A stretch of 64,000 bases of DNA, from NCBI RefSeq assembly GCF_009755725.1, contig NZ_CP046619.1:2108001-2172000 (forward strand), in the 5' to 3' direction. The notes beneath the pieces were generated by a model. That model ran no database searches, was not told the DNA's origin, and worked only from the letters and a program-made list of their open reading frames with translations. The stretch is from Diaminobutyricimonas sp. LJ205. GTDB taxonomy: Bacteria; Actinomycetota; Actinomycetes; Actinomycetales; Microbacteriaceae. The translations under genes were made by a program, and so were the position numbers. Shown here in pieces: positions 46,009 to 54,134 of the stretch. Numbering within the stretch: position 1 is the stretch's first letter; each line of letters begins with the position of its first letter.

Positions 46009-46956
46009 ATGTCCGGACGCATCGTCGCACGTACATTGTCCGCCGCCGCATTGAGTGCCCTCCTGCTGGTTTCAGGGGCACCCGCCGCCCTCGCCTCACC
46101 CCACGCACCGCCCGGCCCCTTCGAAGATGTGATCGCGTTGCCCGACGCGTTCCAGCCCGAGGGAATCGCGATCGGCCCCCGCGGCACCGGCTACGTCGGC
46201 TCACTGGCCGACGGCGACGTCTACGTCTTCGATGTGCGCACCGGCGAGGAGATTGAAACCCTCGAGGGGCCCGGCACGCCGTCGGTCGGCCTGAAGATCG
46301 ACAACAAGGGTCGGCTGTTCATCGCCGGCGGACCTACCGGCGAGGCGCGGGTCGTGGATGCCGCCACGGGCGACCTCATTGAGAGCTACCAGCTCACCAC
46401 CGAGCCGTCGTTCATTAACGACGTCGTTCTCACTCGCGACGCCGCATGGTTCACGGACAGCTCGCAGGCCCAGCTCTACAAGCTCCCGCTCGGCCCGGGC
46501 GGCGCGCTTCCGGAGCCGGATGCTATCGAGGTCCTGCCGCTGTCGGGTGACTGGGTGCAGCAGGGTGAGTTCAACGCCAACGGCATCGCGCAGACCCCCA
46601 ACCAACAAGCGCTCCTCGTGATCCAGTCGTCCACCGGCATCCTGTTCCGCGTCGATCCGGAAACCGGCGTCGCCACGGCCGTTGACCTTGGCGGTATCGT
46701 GCTCACCGACGGCGACGGGCTGCTGGTTGTCGGACGCACCCTGTACGTCGTGCAGAACTTCTCGAACACAGTCGCCGTGATCCGCCTGAACGCGGCAGGG
46801 ACCAGCGGCGAACTCATCGCCCAGCGCACAGACCCCGATTTCCAGGTGCCGACGACAATCGCGCGGTTCGGCAGCGGGCTCTATCTGCCGAATGCGCGCT
46901 TCGACACTCCCCCGACGCCCGATACCGAGTACTCGGTGGTGCGCATCGATCGGTGA
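46009..46956 (+). CDS. Secreted SMP-30-like beta-propeller protein
   Basis: 315 aa with a Sec signal peptide (cleavage near ALASP, residue 30). The mature part has repeated beta-propeller blades, such as PEGIAIGPRGTGYVGSLADG, LKIDNKGRLFIAGG and LNAAGTSGELIAQ. This is the SMP-30/gluconolactonase/NHL-type propeller, without clear catalytic signatures, so it may be a binding protein. Divergent from the DUF1269 gene. Confidence 0.85.
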   Translation: MSGRIVARTLSAAALSALLLVSGAPAALASPHAPPGPFEDVIALPDAFQPEGIAIGPRGTGYVGSLADGDVYVFDVRTGEEIETLEGPGTPSVGLKIDNKGRLFIAGGPTGEARVVDAATGDLIESYQLTTEPSFINDVVLTRDAAWFTDSSQAQLYKLPLGPGGALPEPDAIEVLPLSGDWVQQGEFNANGIAQTPNQQALLVIQSSTGILFRVDPETGVATAVDLGGIVLTDGDGLLVVGRTLYVVQNFSNTVAVIRLNAAGTSGELIAQRTDPDFQVPTTIARFGSGLYLPNARFDTPPTPDTEYSVVRIDR

Positions 46957-46972
46957 TTCCGCACCATGAGCG

Positions 46973-47965
46973 CTACCGAGGCCCTGCGGCGGCGTGCGGC
47001 GCGGCATTCGGCCGCAAACGTATCGGGGATCGGATGAGCGACCCCAACGCCGCGACGATGACCGCAACCATCAACGGGAGTAGCGCCGGGAGCAGGAGCG
47101 CCATCCGTAACGTGTCCACGAGATAGGCGAGCATCCCACCCGGCACGTCCTCGTGCCCGCCCAGACCAGTGACAGCCCGGATCACGACGAGAACAGCAGG
47201 AGCGATCCACAGGATCAGCAGAGCGGCGACAGCAGCGCTGACCCGACCAACCGTGCGGAACCCTCCCCAAGCGATGGCCACCCCCACGATCAGCGCGGGA
47301 ATCCATTGAACGTTGTAGAGCCTCGACGAGGTCGCCTCATCGGGGATGATGCCGAAAGGAGCTACCAGGGCGTTCACCCAAATCCCGGCGCCGATTGCCG
47401 CGATGCTCAAGCCGATGATTGCCCCTGGTACTGGAGAGCTGGCGATGAGCAACAGGACCAGGATGCCGATAAGAACGGAGACCACTGTGACGGCGATCAT
47501 GGAAGCGAGATAACCACCTGCCCAGGTGCTCCCCTCGAGACCGTTCATGACGACGGCGGTGGCCTGAGCTGCGACGATGATCTGCACGAAGATCACACCC
47601 AGGACCACTGCCCGCAGGCCATGCCGTGCGTGGCGCGCCCGAGTTGCCCGAGCCGCGACTCCTGCGATCGCTGAGCCGGTCACGATCAGTCCGATGATCA
47701 GGGTGAGCATGGACTGGCTGAATGGCAGAACCGCTTCGGGCGTTGCGGCGGCGCTGGCGGAGTTGCCCCACAGTTTTTCCAGCGGAAGGCGCATGCCCGT
47801 GACGAGCCATGGGAGCATTCCGATCAGCGCAGCGATCACGCCGATGACAAAGCACCACAGCACATTCAGCTGTCGGCGGGGTTTGGCCGCGTCCGCGACA
47901 TCCGTCGACGGCGCATCATCCGCGTCCGCTTTGTATACCGAAGAACCATCATCATCGGTTGTCAT
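46973..47965 (-). CDS. Multi-pass membrane protein, paralogue B
   Basis: 330 aa, paralogue of 42859-43854 with the same seven-helix plan. The acidic N-terminal tail is about 35 residues. The two proteins differ most in the tails, least in helices 3-5. The intervening genes are unrelated, so the duplication is not a tandem one today. Confidence 0.78.
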   Translation of the reverse strand: MTTDDDGSSVYKADADDAPSTDVADAAKPRRQLNVLWCFVIGVIAALIGMLPWLVTGMRLPLEKLWGNSASAAATPEAVLPFSQSMLTLIIGLIVTGSAIAGVAARATRARHARHGLRAVVLGVIFVQIIVAAQATAVVMNGLEGSTWAGGYLASMIAVTVVSVLIGILVLLLIASSPVPGAIIGLSIAAIGAGIWVNALVAPFGIIPDEATSSRLYNVQWIPALIVGVAIAWGGFRTVGRVSAAVAALLILWIAPAVLVVIRAVTGLGGHEDVPGGMLAYLVDTLRMALLLPALLPLMVAVIVAALGSLIRSPIRLRPNAAPHAAAGPR

Positions 47966-48038
47966 GGGGCTGAGGCTATCGGTGCGCGAGGCATCCGTCG
48001 ACCCTCCCGCCGGCCGAGATGACGCGTACCGTTAAGTC

Positions 48039-48533
48039 ATGGTCGAGCTCAGCGAGAGCAGACGTGAGTTGCTCGTCTCGATGGCCGAGGAGTTCTTGCA
48101 CAACTCGTGGGCCGGACGTCGACTGCTCGCGATCGAAGGGGAACCGGCGCCGCTTGCGCCGCGATTGGCGGACGACCTCGCCTCGGTGCTCGTCGAGAAG
48201 GACCAACCGGTACTGCGGCTCTCGGTCGGCGATGTGGACGAGGCGGATCTGCGCTCGAAGACCGTCGAGCCGTTCCGCGCGGGCTCCCTACCCGGGGCGA
48301 CCGATCCCAACACAGTGCTGGTTGTCGACGGCCGAAGACTACTCAATAAGTCGGTTCGCGGCATTTGGCACTTCTCGGTGTGGGTGCTCGCGGGCGACGC
48401 GCTTCCCCACGCGAACGTGAATGTGGTGGTCGACGCGACGGACGAGACCGCCCCGAACCGGTACTTCTACGACGCGTGCAGGTTGCCGCCGAGTGTCGGT
48501 GAGCGGCTGGCGGTAGTTCGCGGAGCCGTGTGA
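48039..48533 (+). CDS. Uridine-kinase-like protein lacking the P-loop (hypothetical)
   Basis: 164 aa. The order of elements (SESRRELLVSMAEEFLHNSW, then RLLAIEGE, LADDLASVLVEKDQPVLRLSVGDV) resembles actinobacterial uridine kinases, in which LLAIEG leads into the Walker A loop GxxGxGKT. Here that loop reads PAPLAPRLADD, without Gly-Lys-Thr. If related, it cannot bind ATP in the usual way. Relationship is my inference. Confidence 0.55.
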   Translation: MVELSESRRELLVSMAEEFLHNSWAGRRLLAIEGEPAPLAPRLADDLASVLVEKDQPVLRLSVGDVDEADLRSKTVEPFRAGSLPGATDPNTVLVVDGRRLLNKSVRGIWHFSVWVLAGDALPHANVNVVVDATDETAPNRYFYDACRLPPSVGERLAVVRGAV

Positions 48534-48654
48534 GCTTCTGAGCTCGCCGGCTCGACGGCGCGCACGGTTCTGCGGTGCTGTCCGCCCTCACGACACCGGG
48601 GTGCTTCGTGGGGCCACGGTGGCGAACGATCGTTAGCGCCGATACTGTCGCAGC

Positions 48655-48990
48655 ATGGCCGACCAAGGACGAGGTACGGAAGCGCAATCAGATTCCGAAA
48701 CACAGTAGGCGATCCTCGCCGCCGAAGGCTATGACGGTCGGTCGGTCGCTGCTTTTGTGCTCGGCATCGCGGCTCTAGCGATGAGCTTTTCTATCTCACT
48801 TCTCGGTGCGGTGCTCGGCGTCGCAGCAATCGTCGTCGGGCTGCTGTCGCGCCGCCAGTTGCGCCGTTCGACCGCCCTCCGCGGATCGAGGCTCTCCTTG
48901 GCGGGCGTGATCCTCGGCGGGGTCGCCTTTGCGCTCACCGCAGTGCCACTACTGATGCCGGTTGCGTACCTTTGGGCAGACGCTGGCTGA
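48655..48990 (+). pseudogene. DUF4190-like small membrane protein interrupted by an in-frame TAG
   Basis: A frame from ATG 48655 encodes MADQGRGTEAQSDSETQ, then TAG (48706-48708), then continues without further stops as AILAAEGYDGRSVAAFVLG and two membrane helices to 48990. The C-terminal part (helices about 48757-48850 and 48895-48985) matches DUF4190 proteins, which normally begin with a soluble tail like the one before the TAG. The first usable start after TAG is GTG 48757, with no ribosome-binding site in view. Either disrupted, or translated from 48757 (77 aa). Confidence 0.55.
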
Positions 48991-48998
48991 CTTGGTTA

Positions 48999-49199
48999 CT
49001 AGCTCTTCTGCAACGCTGCAGGACGTCCGATTGTGAACCACAGGATCGGCCCGAGCAGCGGGAAGAACAACACCACCAGCACCCACAGGACCTTGGGCGT
49101 GGGCTCCGCCGGGGTTTGCGCGACGCTGACGATCGCCCAGACGAATAGCGCCAGCGGGACGATTACGAAGAGAAGCATGAAAATCGTCAGCAGGTCCAA
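48999..49199 (-). CDS. Small membrane protein, PLDc_N-like
   Basis: 66 aa with two hydrophobic helices separated by VAQTPAEPTPKVLW. FFPLLGPILWFTIGRP is the signature of the PLDc_N-type two-helix domain that often occurs alone. Start at ATG 49199; the longer upstream frame overlaps and looks non-coding. Function unknown. Confidence 0.75.
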   Translation of the reverse strand: MDLLTIFMLLFVIVPLALFVWAIVSVAQTPAEPTPKVLWVLVVLFFPLLGPILWFTIGRPAALQKS

Positions 49200-49353
49200 G
49201 CATCACTCCAAGGTTTGGCGGGTTTGGGCTGAGCGTAGTGGCAGAAGGGCTGCGGGTTCCACACCCGGTTCGGGTGACTGTTTCGATGTCGCCGATCGAA
49301 GTTCATGCCGCTGGCAAGCGCTCTTATGCCGCAAAAGCGTGCACATGCGCGGA

Positions 49354-49399
49354 GGTTTCGAGACGCGTGCAACTACGTCGCGCGCTCCTCAACCACCGG
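49354..49399. repeat. Dispersed intergenic repeat, copy 1
   Basis: 46 bp starting GGTTTCGAGACGCGTGCAAC and ending CTCCTCAACCACCGG. Nearly the same block occurs at 55485-55529. It resembles a repeat of Microbacteriaceae intergenic regions, and parts are self-complementary (GACGCGTGC/GTCGCGCGC). No coding role. Confidence 0.6.
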
Positions 49400-49419
49400 A
49401 ACGCGACTAAACGGCCACA

Positions 49420-49493
49420 TCAGTGGATGCTCTGGGCGAGCCCGATGAGGATGCCCTCGGGATGCCGACGTTGTCCATCCTGATCGTATGCAC
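49420..49493 (-). pseudogene. Possible remnant of a VOC/glyoxalase-like gene
   Basis: Directly after the AHSA1 stop, the minus strand encodes about 23 residues in a frame ending at TGA 49420, read as YDQDGQRRHPEGILIGLAQ. This resembles the C-terminal DPEGNxIGLxQ strand of VOC-family proteins, which often follow ArsR-AHSA1 pairs. No start or remaining body is visible, so it would be only the tail of a deleted gene. Low certainty. Confidence 0.3.
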
Positions 49494-49961
49494 TCAGTCC
49501 AACTCACCAGCAAGGTGCCGACCGAAGTTCGTAAGAGCCTCGTCCCACCCGTCGTAGACGAAACCGTCACCGGCCTTGCCCTCGTATCCGCGCAGGTGGA
49601 AAACAAGTTCAGTGCGCTCGCCCTGAGGAATGAGGGTGAGCGTGATGACCGGTGCCCCGTCAATTGGTGCATCGGGTTCGCCCCAGGTGAAGACAAGTCG
49701 GTCGATCGGTTCCACCTCGAGGTACTCTCCCCCGGTCGGGAACTCCTCACCGGTTTCGTTGTTCGTCATCGTGTATCGGTACCGGCCGCCCACACGAACA
49801 TCGATCGACACGCTCTCCGTGGAGACACCGAACGGGTGCAGCCACTGTGCCAGCTCGGCCTCTTCGGTCCAGGCACGCCACACGAGTTCACGCGGCGCGT
49901 TGAAGACGCGGGTGATCGAGAACTGAGGTGCTTCGATGGGTGATGAGTCTGTCGCGGTCAT
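49494..49961 (-). CDS. AHSA1-type SRPBCC protein
   Basis: 155 aa, start ATG 49961. Activator-of-Hsp90-ATPase-homology domain: ITRVFNAPRELVWRAWTEEAELAQWL near the N-terminus, then IDVRVGGRYRYTM, TGGEYLEVEPIDRLVFTW and a C-terminal GWDEALTNFGRHLAG helix. Its start overlaps the ArsR stop (ATGA), the usual pair for this family. Ligand unknown. Confidence 0.92.
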   Translation of the reverse strand: MTATDSSPIEAPQFSITRVFNAPRELVWRAWTEEAELAQWLHPFGVSTESVSIDVRVGGRYRYTMTNNETGEEFPTGGEYLEVEPIDRLVFTWGEPDAPIDGAPVITLTLIPQGERTELVFHLRGYEGKAGDGFVYDGWDEALTNFGRHLAGELD

Positions 49962-50320
49962 GATCCTGTCTTCTGCGAATTGTGGGTTTTGATTGCGGTC
50001 TTCATGGTTTCGAGGTGCACCTCCAGGGCATCGAGACGCAGGTTCCACTCGCGGCGGTGTTTTTCTACCCATGCCGACGCCTCGTCGAGTGGCTCCGACT
50101 GCATCGACAGGGTCCGCCACTGAGCTTGAGCAGTGCGGGTGACGAGACCGGCGCGCTCGAGCACCTTGAGATGCTGGGAGATCGCCGGGGCGGTCACCAT
50201 GAACGGCTCGGCGACTTCACCCACGGTCGCAGGTCCCTGCGCGAGCCTCGAAAGGATCGCGCGACGCGTCGGGTCGGCAAGCGCAGCGAAGACAACACTC
50301 AGAGAGTCCGACGCAGCCAT
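49958..50320 (-). CDS. ArsR-family transcriptional regulator
   Basis: 120 aa with a winged helix-turn-helix: LADPTRRAILSRLAQGPATVGEVAEPFMVTAPAISQHLKVLERAGLVTRT. No metal-binding Cys pair in the DNA-binding helix, as in the ArsR branch paired with AHSA1 proteins. Probably autoregulates itself and the downstream AHSA1 gene through the palindrome just upstream. Confidence 0.92.
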   Translation of the reverse strand: MAASDSLSVVFAALADPTRRAILSRLAQGPATVGEVAEPFMVTAPAISQHLKVLERAGLVTRTAQAQWRTLSMQSEPLDEASAWVEKHRREWNLRLDALEVHLETMKTAIKTHNSQKTGS

Positions 50321-50329
50321 TTCAGGTAC

Positions 50330-50343
50330 TCCTTAATTAAGGA
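50330..50343 (-). promoter_or_regulatory. Palindromic operator overlapping the ArsR ribosome-binding site
   Basis: TCCTTAATTAAGGA, a perfect 14-bp palindrome 10 bases before the ArsR start. Its right arm in minus-strand reading is the AAGGAG ribosome-binding site. It fits a self-repression site for the ArsR product. Confidence 0.65.
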
Positions 50344-50406
50344 TTCACTTTATTAATGCATTGCACGGCTCGAGTGTCAATACACCTGAAACCACTACAT
50401 TTGGCT

Positions 50407-51321
50407 CTATCGTTCAGCGAGCGCCACGGCGACTTCCCGAACGAGAAGGTTGATCGTTTGGGCACCGGCCCCGTCGACATCCTGATCAGGGTCGTATATC
50501 GCAAGGCTGACGCCAATGAGGCCCGGATGCCGTGCGGCCGAGACCATGACACCGACAAGTTGGTCAGGGGTGAGCCCACCCGGTTCGTCTTGCGTGCCCG
50601 GCACCCTCTGTGCAGGGAATTGCTCGGGGTCAAGGACGTCGAGGTCCACATGCAGCCACCAACTGTTGCCAGCACCGGTGACGAATGCTGCTGCTTCTCG
50701 ACCAACATGTTCGGGTGCCAAGGCAGCGGCTAGCGCTCCGCGGGCGTAGGCGCCAAGGCCTTCGACCGAGGCGACATTGAACCTCCGCCGCCATGAATCA
50801 TCGCGCGCCCCAATCATTGCGAGCCTCTGCGGAGCAAGGGTCGGCACCAGCTCAGCGAGCGGACCGGACATTGTCCTTCCTGTCACCCCCAACAGGAGGC
50901 CGATCTCGACGTTCGCCGCTTCCCCGTCCTCGGACACGTCGAGCGGGATGGTGTCCTCGTGGCCATCGAGCACCAGCAGGCCGACGCCACCAGATTGCCC
51001 TCCCACTCCGGCCATGATGCCTAACAGAGCCGAGCAGTCGCCGCCGATGACGCAGGGAAAGGTGTCGGATGCCACGGCCCGCGCCACCGCTGCCGAGAGG
51101 TTCTGCGTCATGGCCACAAGTGCCGGCTCGTTCATGAGCGTCGTGGCAATGCCCCGCTCCGGGGTCTGCGCGGGAAGGAGGATGTCCTCGTCGGTGACCA
51201 CTTCAAGAGCCGCCCAGGCTGCCGAGATGCCGGCGTCTCTCATCGCCTGAGCGGCAATCGCCTGATGTCCCGCTCGACCGTACCCGTCGAAAGGTACGCC
51301 GATGAGCGCGATCCGCATCAT
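50407..51321 (-). CDS. Arginase/ureohydrolase-family protein
   Basis: About 304 aa from ATG 51321. Motifs GGDCSALLG (about 93-101), LDGHED (118-123) and HVDLDVLDP are those of the ureohydrolase fold. They differ from the arginase consensus by Cys for His in GGDHS and DGHED for DAHxD. So a different metal coordination or substrate is likely, and amidino-hydrolase activity on arginine is unproven. No operon partner. This gene is the last ordinary one before the ychF-flanked island. Confidence 0.8.
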   Translation of the reverse strand: MMRIALIGVPFDGYGRAGHQAIAAQAMRDAGISAAWAALEVVTDEDILLPAQTPERGIATTLMNEPALVAMTQNLSAAVARAVASDTFPCVIGGDCSALLGIMAGVGGQSGGVGLLVLDGHEDTIPLDVSEDGEAANVEIGLLLGVTGRTMSGPLAELVPTLAPQRLAMIGARDDSWRRRFNVASVEGLGAYARGALAAALAPEHVGREAAAFVTGAGNSWWLHVDLDVLDPEQFPAQRVPGTQDEPGGLTPDQLVGVMVSAARHPGLIGVSLAIYDPDQDVDGAGAQTINLLVREVAVALAER

Positions 51322-51386
51322 GCCCTCATGACAGCACGCAACGGCGGCCCTGTCGACCACTCCGCGAGGAGCACGCCTCGCGAAAG

Positions 51387-51415
51387 CTACACGTTGAAGC
51401 GGAACTCCACCACGT
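51387..51415. repeat. Exact 29-bp copy of the ychF 3' end (candidate attachment site)
   Basis: Identical over 29 bases, same orientation, to the stop codon and last eight codons of ychF (55569-55597). The flanks differ on both sides. It lies between the arginase-family gene and the RloB-like gene and is not part of any reading frame. It marks the left edge of a 4.2-kb interval whose right edge is ychF. Confidence 0.85.
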
Positions 51416-51536
51416 TCCGTCGCTCACTTGCATGACGGTGCAATGTATGACTTGTCGCCACTTGTCACTCAGCTACTTTCGTCAATTGCGCGGGTCTTCG
51501 AACGTTGAGCGACTCCGCTGCATAGTCGCATCCGTG

Positions 51537-52136
51537 TCAGGACTGCCCGCGCAGGATCTCCACAAGCACCGGCATCGCAGACGAGGGGTCCGCTCCCTTC
51601 CTGCACGACGCCAGATCCGGATCAGCACGCCTGGCAATCGTGTCGGCGTCGGTCCACTTGTCGATCGGGAACTTCACCGTCAGATGTTTCGGGTTGTCCT
51701 TTTTTACGAGGCCATGCTTTATTACGAGTTCGTCGAGCTCCTTCGAAGTCTTGGTGCTGATGCTGTCCTCAACATGCCAGAGCAGCCAGACTTCAAACTT
51801 CAGGTTAGTCACGATCAGAACGACGTCGTTCTTCTGCGCAAGGGCGACCGCATCATCTAGGTGAGCGTGGGTGTCGACGTCAACCAGGCAGACATACTGA
51901 TCGAATGCTTGCTGCTTCTTCCTTGCTTTGTCGGCCTCGCTGACGCACTTGCGCACCACGGCGACCGGGTCAGAGCCGCCGTGGGCCGTTTTCACTGACA
52001 CCATCACACCGCGCTCTCGCAGATGTTGCCCCAACAGCTCGATGTACTGGCGTTCGGTCTCCTTACCCTCGGCAACGACCAAGATGCGGCGATACAAGCT
52101 CCGTATCGGGCGCCGCCGGCGGCCGTTACCGCCCAT
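51537..52136 (-). CDS. RloB-like protein (candidate TOPRIM-type nuclease)
   Basis: 199 aa, start ATG 52136, one base after the ATPase stop. Basic N-terminus (GGNGRRRRPIR). RloB-family motifs: ILVVAEGKETERQYIELL with Glu 23, CLVDVDTH (Asp 86, Asp 88) and TNLKFEVWLLWHVED (Asn 111, Glu 115, His 121). The pattern Glu...DxD...E resembles TOPRIM-like acidic residues used for metal-dependent nucleic-acid cleavage. Genes of this family occur with an ATPase next to restriction-modification loci in Campylobacter (rlo genes). Here the pair stands alone. Confidence 0.85.
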   Translation of the reverse strand: MGGNGRRRRPIRSLYRRILVVAEGKETERQYIELLGQHLRERGVMVSVKTAHGGSDPVAVVRKCVSEADKARKKQQAFDQYVCLVDVDTHAHLDDAVALAQKNDVVLIVTNLKFEVWLLWHVEDSISTKTSKELDELVIKHGLVKKDNPKHLTVKFPIDKWTDADTIARRADPDLASCRKGADPSSAMPVLVEILRGQS

Positions 52137-52137
52137 G

Positions 52138-53472
52138 TCAGGCATCCTCTGAAATGAGCAGCGTCTCCAGCATGCTCGGTGCCAGCCTGGGCGTCCCGCC
52201 GTAGCGACCGGAAAGGTACCGCTTAGCGACGTTTGCATCACCGTGACGCGGGAATTCCGCGAGGCAGGTGATCTCGGTAACGCCGTCGTAGCTCTTGTCC
52301 GTGAACCAAACTTGCTCGGGCTCGAGGTCGATCTCACTCAGCGGTGACAGGATGTAAGTCTCGTGGCTGGTGAAGATCAGCTGCGCGTGCTTTCGGTTCA
52401 GCCGCGGATCTGCGAACAGACCAAGTACAACGTCGAGTAGATGCGGATGCAGGCTAGAGTCAATCTCGTCGATGCAGAGAAGCCCCCCTTCGCGCAAAGT
52501 CTCGGTCACTGGAACCATGAGCGCCAGCCAGGCTACGGTGCCGTCGCTCTCCTGGTTGATCGAGAACGGTGGGCAGTCATCTGATTCACCGCGGTGGGTA
52601 AACAGTAGGTTTCGGACAATCTGCTTCGAGTCCTCCTCCTCGAGCTCCTCCGACGTCATGCCATCCTTGTCGCCAGCCTTTTCGACGTCGCCGGTATCGC
52701 CCTCGTTCATTGCACGCTTAAACAGTTGGAGCGCACGTTGCACCCTCTCGGGCAGGTCCTTCTCCTCCACTGTCACGGCGCGGATGCCGATGTCGGCAAC
52801 TTGCAGCAGAGTCTCGATGTCGAGCGAAGTGATCGATCCGTCGACGAGCGACTCTGCGATGTTCCGCAGCCGGACCTCGCGGTGCGAGTCCTTCACGGAC
52901 ACAATGTCGAACGATGCGATCAGGTCCGTCGCGATAGGAAACAGCTGCGGGTGCTCTAACACGTATGCGCGGCTGAGCGCGAGCTCGCGATCACTGACAT
53001 CTCCAAGCACTCGCATTGAGCTGCCCAACTTGACGGCGCGTTGCCCTCGGCGACGCTCGAAGAGCGTTCGCCACCGGCCCGATGCCTCCCTGAGCCATTC
53101 GGTCAAGACGCCTTTGCTGTCAAGCTCGAACCCGTATTCGTGGCGACGGCCGTCGTGCACGAACTCCAGCACATACTTGCTCGGCTCCTCTCTCGAACGC
53201 CCATCGAGTCGGAAGGGCACGCGCGGCATCTTTGTCCGCGCCTGCCAGGTTGTCGACGAATTGCGTATCGCGGTGAATGCGTAATTCATCGCGTCGAGAA
53301 CAGCGGACTTGCCAGAGGCGTTCGGACCGAAGATGCCCGCAAGCGTGTAGACGTAGTCTCCCCACGCTCCCGACTTGGGTGCGAGTGTGCGCAGCGTCGG
53401 TCGCGTTAGATCGATGGTGACCTCTTCACGGATGCTCTTGTGGTTGCGCACCGTAAATCTCAGAAGGATCAT
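52138..53472 (-). CDS. AAA (AAA_15/OLD-like) ATPase partner of the RloB-like protein
   Basis: 444 aa from ATG 53472. An SMC/RecF-like ABC-ATPase head: LRFTVRNHKSIREEVTIDL at the N-terminus, Walker A FGPNASGKSAVLDAM (about 48-62), a long helical middle region, and Walker B GLLCIDEIDSSLHPHLLD near residue 337-354. FTSHETYILSP (H-loop) comes next. Overlaps the RloB start region by a single codon gap, so translation is coupled. ATPase-plus-nuclease pairs of this shape often defend against phages; the same function here is an inference. Confidence 0.87.
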   Translation of the reverse strand: MILLRFTVRNHKSIREEVTIDLTRPTLRTLAPKSGAWGDYVYTLAGIFGPNASGKSAVLDAMNYAFTAIRNSSTTWQARTKMPRVPFRLDGRSREEPSKYVLEFVHDGRRHEYGFELDSKGVLTEWLREASGRWRTLFERRRGQRAVKLGSSMRVLGDVSDRELALSRAYVLEHPQLFPIATDLIASFDIVSVKDSHREVRLRNIAESLVDGSITSLDIETLLQVADIGIRAVTVEEKDLPERVQRALQLFKRAMNEGDTGDVEKAGDKDGMTSEELEEEDSKQIVRNLLFTHRGESDDCPPFSINQESDGTVAWLALMVPVTETLREGGLLCIDEIDSSLHPHLLDVVLGLFADPRLNRKHAQLIFTSHETYILSPLSEIDLEPEQVWFTDKSYDGVTEITCLAEFPRHGDANVAKRYLSGRYGGTPRLAPSMLETLLISEDA

Positions 53473-54134
53473 GCGCACGACGCTATCACGTCCAGTGCAT
53501 TCTCTTGAACGAAAATCGTGAGATAAGTGGGCTTCAGCATCGAATCCGTGCGTCTGCATCCTCGCTCGCGCGAAAATCGCTCCTAGCGTAGCGTTGCGCT
53601 TGCCAGGGCTTCAGTCCTGCGCGCGCCACAGTGCTTGTCGGAACACTGCAGCAAAGCATCAACTTTCGCGCGAACGCGAGGACACCCTAAAAGCATCAAG
53701 ACCCGCTGCGGCAATACGAACGAATCGCCCGTCTCGGCAAGCACGGCAACCGCGACACCCGTGCACCCGCCCCTGGACACGAATGCTAGCGCCGGGTCCT
53801 AATCGCAGCACTTATGCCGGCCGTTACAGCGAGTTGCCGACGAAAACGACCCCCGTGCGCCTGGAGCATTCGACCATCCGCACGACCCTCGAGTGAGTCC
53901 TCTGTAAAGCAGGGTCCACCCGAGCCGCTGCAGAAACGGCTCCAGCGCACCGAATAGGCTGTGGCTGCGCCGGTAGATTCATGACCGTTTCCGACGCCAT
54001 TAAGAGTTGAAGCGGAACTCAGCCCGTTTTCGTTACTCGATTGCTCAATCGATTCGCCCCGATCTCGCGCCCTCATTGAGCGCAAAGACTCGGAAATGCG
54101 CACCCGTGAGTGACTACACGGGGTTGGGCAAGCT
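53473..54134. other. Gene-poor stretch inside the island
   Basis: About 660 bp without a convincing gene. Frames here are short, with unusual composition and no ribosome-binding sites. It holds the degenerate ychF-end copy (54006-54029) and presumably the promoter of the ATPase-RloB pair. It may contain decayed genes, including whatever once mobilised the element. Confidence 0.5.
54006..54029. repeat. Degenerate ychF 3'-end copy in the middle of the island
   Basis: GTTGAAGCGGAACTC is identical to ychF over 15 bp (54006-54020); the next bases diverge. Beyond that, the following 15 or so bases resemble those after the 51387 copy (CGT, CTC and TTGC match). So it is related to that copy's flank and not only to ychF, as expected if two elements inserted one after the other. 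Confidence 0.6.

Noticed and set aside
53583-53896. Short frames inside the island's gene-poor stretch
   Set aside because: No start signals, no family and poor composition; possible decay products but not supportable as genes.
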